Of a stretch of DNA of 47,433 nt, positions 43,036 to 47,433 are shown piece after piece. The DNA is taken from assembly GCA_024683155.1 (NCBI GenBank), contig JAIKYN010000121.1:1-47433 (forward strand). Direction: 5' to 3'. A program made the translations under genes and the position numbers. Under the pieces are notes generated by a model. The model was not told the DNA's origin and ran no database searches. It saw only the letters and a list, made by a program, of their open reading frames with translations. Positions within the stretch are counted from its first letter, which is position 1. Every line of letters begins with the position of its first letter. The stretch is from Lachnospiraceae bacterium. GTDB lineage: Bacteria > Bacillota > Clostridia > Lachnospirales > Lachnospiraceae.

Positions 43036-44706
43036 ATGTCTGAAGTAAACACAAAACAAACTGAGAAAAAACTGGATGATGTCACCCGTGTGCGTGTATT
43101 GTCTCCCGGAATGATGGTAGCCAAGCGATTCTTCCGGAATAAGCTGGCAATCGTAGGACTGGTGATCATTGCCTGTATGTTCATCTTTTCCTTTATCGGA
43201 GGTATGCTGATCCCTTACTCACAGAGTCAGGTATTCTACACCACCACCGAGATGCGAAAAGATTATGCCGGAGCAACCGAGATCGATCAGTTCCAGTTCC
43301 AGCTGGGAGAAGGTGCAAGTCTTCCCAAAGATATTTATTCCAAGATGATCCTGGCCGATATGCAGGGGGATTCTGTGATCGAGACCAAAGACGGTACGAT
43401 CCTGGGTGCCGAAAAGGTAGGCGATAAGATGTACATCCTGTACAGCCTTACCGAGACCAAAGGCGGTGCGGACGTACTGAAGGCATATAAAGCCCTGGAA
43501 AAAGGAGAGAGCACCATTGAAGCCGGTGGCAAGATCTATTTCTTTGCCGGTAAAGACGATGCCCCCATTCCTACCTTCTATGAAGGAGAGAAGATCGCTA
43601 CGGCATCCCAGATGTCCTTTACGGCTTATGCGGCAGATATGACCATGTCTCTGGATTTCTGTGAGATGGCCCTGCGTGCTTTAGGCAGCAATATGACCGG
43701 TTTTGAAGCAGACGGTGTCACCTATTCCATGGAAGTGGAAGAGGGCAGCGCACTGGTTACTGCAGCCGGTGAAGAGTATTGCTTTATTTCCAATATGAAT
43801 TTTAATGCCATCGGTTCCGATGTTTATCTGACACCGGATTACAAGCTGACGGCTCTGGAAGCCATTGAAAATGGCGATGCTTCTTTTGTCTATGCAGATG
43901 CGGAAGGCAATGAAGTAGAATATGAGATCGAAAATAAGAACGGTCAGTACACCATTAAGCGTTTTGAAGAGACCAAGGTGATAGCAACCTATGAAGCTCC
44001 TTCCAAAGAGCACATCTTCGGAACCGATGCCAATGGTATGGACCTTCTGGCCCGTCTCATGTACGGTGGTCGTATTTCCCTGTCCATCGGTTTTGTGGTT
44101 GTATTTATTGAAGTATTCATTGGTATGATCATGGGTGGTATTGCCGGATACTTCGGCAAATGGGTGGATAACCTGATCATGCGTATCGTGGATGTGATCT
44201 ACTGTATTCCTTCCATTCCGTTGTATATGATCCTTGGTTCCATCATGGATTATTACAAAGCAAGCTCCACCGTTCGTATCTATGTACTGTGTATCGTAAT
44301 GGGTGCCCTGGGATGGGCCGGTATTGCACGTATCGTTCGTGGCCAGATCCTTTCTCTTCGCGAGCAGGAATTCATGGTAGCGGCAGAGGCAACCGGAATC
44401 AGTACCTATCGCCGGATCTTCAAGCATTTGATCCCTAACGTAGTACCGCAGCTCATCGTCTTTGCAAGTATGGGACTGGGTGAGGTTATCCTGGCAGAGG
44501 CAACCTTAAGCTTCCTGGGACTTGGTATCAAATATCCGGCAGCAAGCTGGGGAAGTATCATCAATGCGGTAAACGATTCCTTCGTTATGACCAACTATCT
44601 GTTTGTATGGATCCCTGCAGGTCTCTTTATCCTGCTGACGGTATTGGCATTTAACTTTATCGGTGACGGTCTGAGAGATGCATTTGACCCTAAGATGAAG
44701 CGCTGA
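43036..44706 (+). CDS. Oligopeptide ABC permease, OppC/DppC type with large external insertion
   Basis: A 556-aa permease, where OppC/DppC proteins are normally about 300 aa. Helix one is at about 36-58. The conserved HIFGTDANGMDLLARLMYG, shortened to HIFGTDANGMDLLARL, which normally follows closely after helix one, begins only at residue 326. In between, residues 62-322 form an extra external part of some 220 residues with strand-like segments (GTILGAEKVGDKMYILYSL, GKIYFFAGKDD, ADGVTYSMEVEEG). After it the core is normal, with five helices and the coupling motif AAEATGISTYRRIFKHLIPN, shortened to EATGISTYRRIFKHLIP. AGGAGG precedes the ATG, 14 bases after the OppB stop. The function of the insertion is unknown. 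Confidence 0.93.
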   Translation: MSEVNTKQTEKKLDDVTRVRVLSPGMMVAKRFFRNKLAIVGLVIIACMFIFSFIGGMLIPYSQSQVFYTTTEMRKDYAGATEIDQFQFQLGEGASLPKDIYSKMILADMQGDSVIETKDGTILGAEKVGDKMYILYSLTETKGGADVLKAYKALEKGESTIEAGGKIYFFAGKDDAPIPTFYEGEKIATASQMSFTAYAADMTMSLDFCEMALRALGSNMTGFEADGVTYSMEVEEGSALVTAAGEEYCFISNMNFNAIGSDVYLTPDYKLTALEAIENGDASFVYADAEGNEVEYEIENKNGQYTIKRFEETKVIATYEAPSKEHIFGTDANGMDLLARLMYGGRISLSIGFVVVFIEVFIGMIMGGIAGYFGKWVDNLIMRIVDVIYCIPSIPLYMILGSIMDYYKASSTVRIYVLCIVMGALGWAGIARIVRGQILSLREQEFMVAAEATGISTYRRIFKHLIPNVVPQLIVFASMGLGEVILAEATLSFLGLGIKYPAASWGSIINAVNDSFVMTNYLFVWIPAGLFILLTVLAFNFIGDGLRDAFDPKMKR

Positions 44707-44809
44707 TACGAAGGAACATACGTAAATTCCTTTCCAATATCCCCCGGGGATAGAAAGGGCAGGAACCTGACGTTGTACGAAACAAGGTATAGAAAGAAAG
44801 ACAGAGACA

Positions 44810-45949
44810 ATGGCTGAGAAGAATTATATTTCCGCGAAAGAGTCGCGGGCAATCGCAAAGAAGAATCGTAAGATCACTTCGGAGATCGAAAAGAAACGGA
44901 ACCGGAAGCATATCCCCGAGTCCGAATATGTAACCAGGATGAAGAACGAGGAGAACTGTGTGGAGTTTGATAACGTACACACCTTTTTCTTTACCGATAT
45001 CGGAACTGTAAAGGCTGTAAACGGCGTAAGCTTTGAGGTTCCCCAGGGTAAGACCGTGGGGATCGTAGGAGAGTCCGGCTGCGGTAAATCCGTCACCAGT
45101 CTTTCTCTGATGCAGCTGGTACAGAGACCTTCCGGACAGACCGTAGAAGGTGAGATCCGATTTAATATGGGCGACGGAAAGGCTTATAACATCGTTAATA
45201 CCCCTACTTCCGAAATGCAGAAGCTTCGCGGTAATCAGATGTCCATGATCTTCCAGGAGCCGATGACCAGTCTGAATCCGGTCTTCAGGATCGGCGCTCA
45301 GGTGGATGAAGTCATTACCCTTCATAATCCCACCATGACGAAGGAAGATGTTAAGAACCGTACCATGGAGATGCTGCAGATGGTTGGTATTGCCAACAAA
45401 GAGGGCGTATATGCCATGTATCCTCATGAGCTTTCCGGTGGTATGCGTCAGCGTATCATGATCGCCATGGCGCTGGCATGTAATCCCAGACTGATCATTG
45501 CAGATGAGCCTACCACTGCACTGGATGTTACCATTCAGGCACAGGTGCTGGATCTTCTCCGTAATCTGAAAGATAAGATCAACAGCTCCATTATGCTGAT
45601 CACACATGACCTGGGCGTGGTAGCAGAGATGGCGGACTATGTAGTTGTAATGTATGCAGGTCGCGTGGTGGAAAAAGGTACTGCACAGGAGATCTTCAAG
45701 AATCCACAGCATCCTTACACCATCGGTCTTATGAATTCCAAACCTGTGGTTGGAAAACATGTAGAGGAGCTTTACAGCATTCCCGGAAATGTACCCAATC
45801 CCATTAACATGCCGGATTATTGCTATTTCAAGGATCGTTGCGAGATGTGCGTAGAAGCATGTAACGGAGAATATCCCGGCGTATATAAGCTGTCGCCTAC
45901 ACATGAGGTCAGCTGCTGGAGACACTTTGCGAAGGGAGGGAACAACTAA
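44810..45949 (+). CDS. Oligopeptide ABC transporter ATPase, OppD/DppD type
   Basis: A 379-aa ATPase of the importer. A basic N-terminal extension of about 45 residues precedes the ATPase fold. Walker A GESGCGKSVT, Q-loop IFQEPMTSLNP, signature LSGGMRQRIMIA, Walker B IADEPTTALD and H-loop ITHDLGVVAEM are complete. The C-terminal four-cysteine motif (CYFKDRCEMCVEAC and further) is typical of oligopeptide ATPases and may bind an iron-sulfur cluster or zinc. The stop and the OppF start share one base (TAATG), so the two ATPases are coupled. Confidence 0.95.
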   Translation: MAEKNYISAKESRAIAKKNRKITSEIEKKRNRKHIPESEYVTRMKNEENCVEFDNVHTFFFTDIGTVKAVNGVSFEVPQGKTVGIVGESGCGKSVTSLSLMQLVQRPSGQTVEGEIRFNMGDGKAYNIVNTPTSEMQKLRGNQMSMIFQEPMTSLNPVFRIGAQVDEVITLHNPTMTKEDVKNRTMEMLQMVGIANKEGVYAMYPHELSGGMRQRIMIAMALACNPRLIIADEPTTALDVTIQAQVLDLLRNLKDKINSSIMLITHDLGVVAEMADYVVVMYAGRVVEKGTAQEIFKNPQHPYTIGLMNSKPVVGKHVEELYSIPGNVPNPINMPDYCYFKDRCEMCVEACNGEYPGVYKLSPTHEVSCWRHFAKGGNN

Positions 45950-46929
45950 TGGCAGAGATGGATAACATATTAGAGGTTTCCCACCTGAAAAAATATTTCC
46001 CCATCAAGGGAGGCTTCTTCGGGGGCGTTACCGGACAGGTAAAAGCAGTAGATGATGTTTCTTTTTCCATAAAGCGCGGTACGACCATGGGTCTGGTAGG
46101 AGAATCCGGCTGCGGTAAGTCCACCACCGGGCGTACCATTTTAAGACTGCTGGAAAAGACGGACGGAACCATTCTCTTTAACGGAGAAGATGTCAATAAG
46201 AAGGATAAGAAGGAGCTGCAGGAACTGCGTACCAAGATGCAGATCATTTTCCAGGATCCTTATTCCTCTTTATCTCCCAGACTTCCCGTAGGTGAGATCA
46301 TCGGAGAAGCAGCAAGAGAGCATAAGATCGTTCCGGACAGCGAATATGAGGATTATCTTTCCGAGATCATGAAGGAATGTGGTCTTCAGGAATATTACAA
46401 GGATCGTTATCCCCACGAATTTTCCGGCGGACAGAGACAGCGTATCTGTATTGCCAGAGCTTTGGCTCTGAATCCGGAATTCGTCGTATGCGATGAGCCT
46501 GTATCCGCACTGGATGTATCCATTCAGGCACAGATCATCAACCTGCTGAAGAAGTTACAGCAGGAGAGAAAGCTTACCTATCTGTTTATCTCCCATGATC
46601 TGTCCGTGGTAGAGCATATTTCCGATACCGTAGGTGTTATGTATCTGGGATCTTTGGTGGAAACCGGAAAGACAGAAGATATTTTTGCAAATCCTCTGCA
46701 TCCTTATACCAAGGCACTGTTTTCGGCAATTCCCATGCCGGATCCGGACATTAAGAAAGAACGTATCCTGTTGCAGGGGGATATTCCTTCTCCCGCCAAT
46801 CCGCCGGCTGGTTGTAAGTTCCATACCAGATGTGCGCAGTGCATGGAGATCTGTAAGAGTCAGGCTCCTGTTAAGAAGGATATGGGGAACGGACATTGTG
46901 TATGTTGTCATCTGTATGATGATAAATAA
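45949..46929 (+). CDS. Oligopeptide ABC transporter ATPase, OppF/DppF type
   Basis: A 326-aa ATPase. Walker A GESGCGKSTTG, Q-loop IFQDPYSSLSP, signature FSGGQRQRICIA, Walker B VCDEPVSALD and H-loop FISHDLSVVEH are complete. The C-terminal motif CKFHTRCAQCMEIC matches this family. It works with OppD as a heterodimer. GAAGGGAGG lies eight bases before the ATG, and a terminator follows the stop. Confidence 0.96.
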   Translation: MAEMDNILEVSHLKKYFPIKGGFFGGVTGQVKAVDDVSFSIKRGTTMGLVGESGCGKSTTGRTILRLLEKTDGTILFNGEDVNKKDKKELQELRTKMQIIFQDPYSSLSPRLPVGEIIGEAAREHKIVPDSEYEDYLSEIMKECGLQEYYKDRYPHEFSGGQRQRICIARALALNPEFVVCDEPVSALDVSIQAQIINLLKKLQQERKLTYLFISHDLSVVEHISDTVGVMYLGSLVETGKTEDIFANPLHPYTKALFSAIPMPDPDIKKERILLQGDIPSPANPPAGCKFHTRCAQCMEICKSQAPVKKDMGNGHCVCCHLYDDK

Positions 46930-46934
46930 AAAAC

Positions 46935-46963
46935 GACCGCGGAATTGGTTCCGCGGTCATTTT
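46935..46963 (+). terminator. Bidirectional terminator after oppF
   Basis: A perfect 10-bp stem GACCGCGGAA/TTCCGCGGTC (46935-46944 with 46949-46958) with a TTGG loop, flanked by an A run on the left and ATTTTC on the right. It serves the importer operon and the convergent ATPase gene. Confidence 0.9.
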
Positions 46964-47001
46964 CATGCAAGGTTTTAATTCATCTTATCCGGTCATCCGG
47001 A

Positions 47002-47433
47002 TCATACGGTTGAGAGGTCCCATTCCTCGTAAATCTTGGGTACATCACTGATCAGTCGTTTTGTATAGGCTGCCTTCGGATGAATGATCACTTCCTCCGC
47101 TTCGCCGGATTCCACAAACTTGCCATGTTCCATAATATAAACCTTATCTGAGATCTTGTATGCCAGACCGATATCATGTGTGATGAAGATAACGGTCATA
47201 TTGATCTCATCACGCAGCTTGGTCAGCATGTCCAGGATCGTAGATCTGCTGCAGGCATCGATCATGGATGTGGGCTCGTCTGCTAAGAGGATCTTCGGCT
47301 TTAAAAGGAAGATCCGGGCGATCATCAGACGCTGCTGCTGTCCGCCGGATAGTTCGAACGGGTATTTGTTCGTCAGTTCTTCAAACTTCAGGTTAACGAA
47401 GCTGCAGGCTTCCGTCATCATTTCCACCTTCTG
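47002..47433 (-). CDS. ABC transporter ATPase, oligopeptide/dipeptide type (5' partial)
   Basis: The frame is open to the window edge, so the start and Walker A lie outside. The visible 144 residues hold the signature [12 protein letters not shown], Walker [12 protein letters not shown] and H-loop [13 protein letters not shown], then a C-terminal [17 protein letters not shown] typical of oligopeptide ATPases. The later four-cysteine motif of OppD/F is missing, and the protein ends about 40 residues earlier than OppF. It is convergent with the importer operon and belongs to a second transport system outside the window. Confidence 0.9.
   Translation of the reverse strand, partial: QKVEMMTEACSFVNLKFEELTNKYPFELSGGQQQRLMIARIFLLKPKILLADEPTSMIDACSRSTILDMLTKLRDEINMTVIFITHDIGLAYKISDKVYIMEHGKFVESGEAEEVIIHPKAAYTKRLISDVPKIYEEWDLSTV

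Noticed and set aside
44690-45925. A 411-codon open frame antisense to the OppD gene
   Set aside because: Its whole length lies opposite a complete, motif-rich ATPase gene; the translation has no recognisable domain and is rich in His, Cys and Ile as expected of an antisense shadow.

Overview
The window reads as a chromosomal segment of a Gram-positive anaerobe of the class Clostridia, most likely Lachnospiraceae. This is an inference from several things: YesM/YesN two-component control of a sugar ABC transporter with no ATPase gene of its own, lipoproteins with Ala/Glu/Thr-rich linkers behind the lipobox, a class B sortase, FchA plus FolD, a DUF1653 protein, strong AGGAGG ribosome binding sites and moderate G+C. 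No phage, IS transposase, CRISPR array or rRNA was seen. Both edges cut genes: an acidic membrane protein is open at base 1, and an oligopeptide-type ATPase is open at base 47433.

Layout. 1-7838 (+): a large low-complexity single-pass membrane protein whose end overlaps hisH, then hisF, ung, a LysA-type decarboxylase, a class B sortase and an alpha/beta esterase, closed by a terminator. 7901-15298 (-): a cysteine-rich TetR regulator with a palindromic promoter, tRNA-Leu(CAA), then a sugar-uptake unit (lipoprotein, solute-binding protein, two permeases) followed by its YesM-type kinase and YesN-type regulator. 15596-23977 (+): a membrane GGDEF protein, a HAD phosphatase, a RimK-like ATP-grasp ligase, a FolC-like Mur ligase, a YvcK/CofD-family protein, a 257-bp imperfect inverted-repeat element, the folate one-carbon pair FchA and FolD, and a PAS-PAS-GGDEF protein. 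23949-32508 (+): an M18 aminopeptidase, a heterodimeric ABC exporter, an RsmF-like rRNA methyltransferase, and a sugar kinase with an AraD-type epimerase. 32649-35492 (-): TrkH and TrkA potassium uptake. 35648-39443 (+): a DUF1653 protein, MutY, a family 2 glycosyltransferase, a regulatory-looking intergenic region and a four-helix membrane protein. 39505-46929 (+): a complete oligopeptide ABC importer with an oversized binding protein and an oversized OppC-type permease.

How genes work together. HisH and HisF form the two-subunit imidazole-glycerol-phosphate synthase. The YesM/YesN pair probably senses the sugar taken up by the adjacent transporter. FchA and FolD sit side by side, and this FolD lacks the catalytic Lys and Gln of the cyclohydrolase reaction, so FchA may supply that step. 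The HAD, ATP-grasp, FolC-like and CofD-like genes run in one direction with short gaps. By family they could add amino acids to a phosphorylated or pterin-type small molecule, which is the most speculative and most interesting possibility here. Both binding-protein genes are followed by a hairpin before their permease genes, a usual way to make more binding protein than membrane subunit.

Limits: all functions come from reading the sequence by eye. No alignment, structure prediction or database search was run, and promoters and hairpins are pattern matches only.
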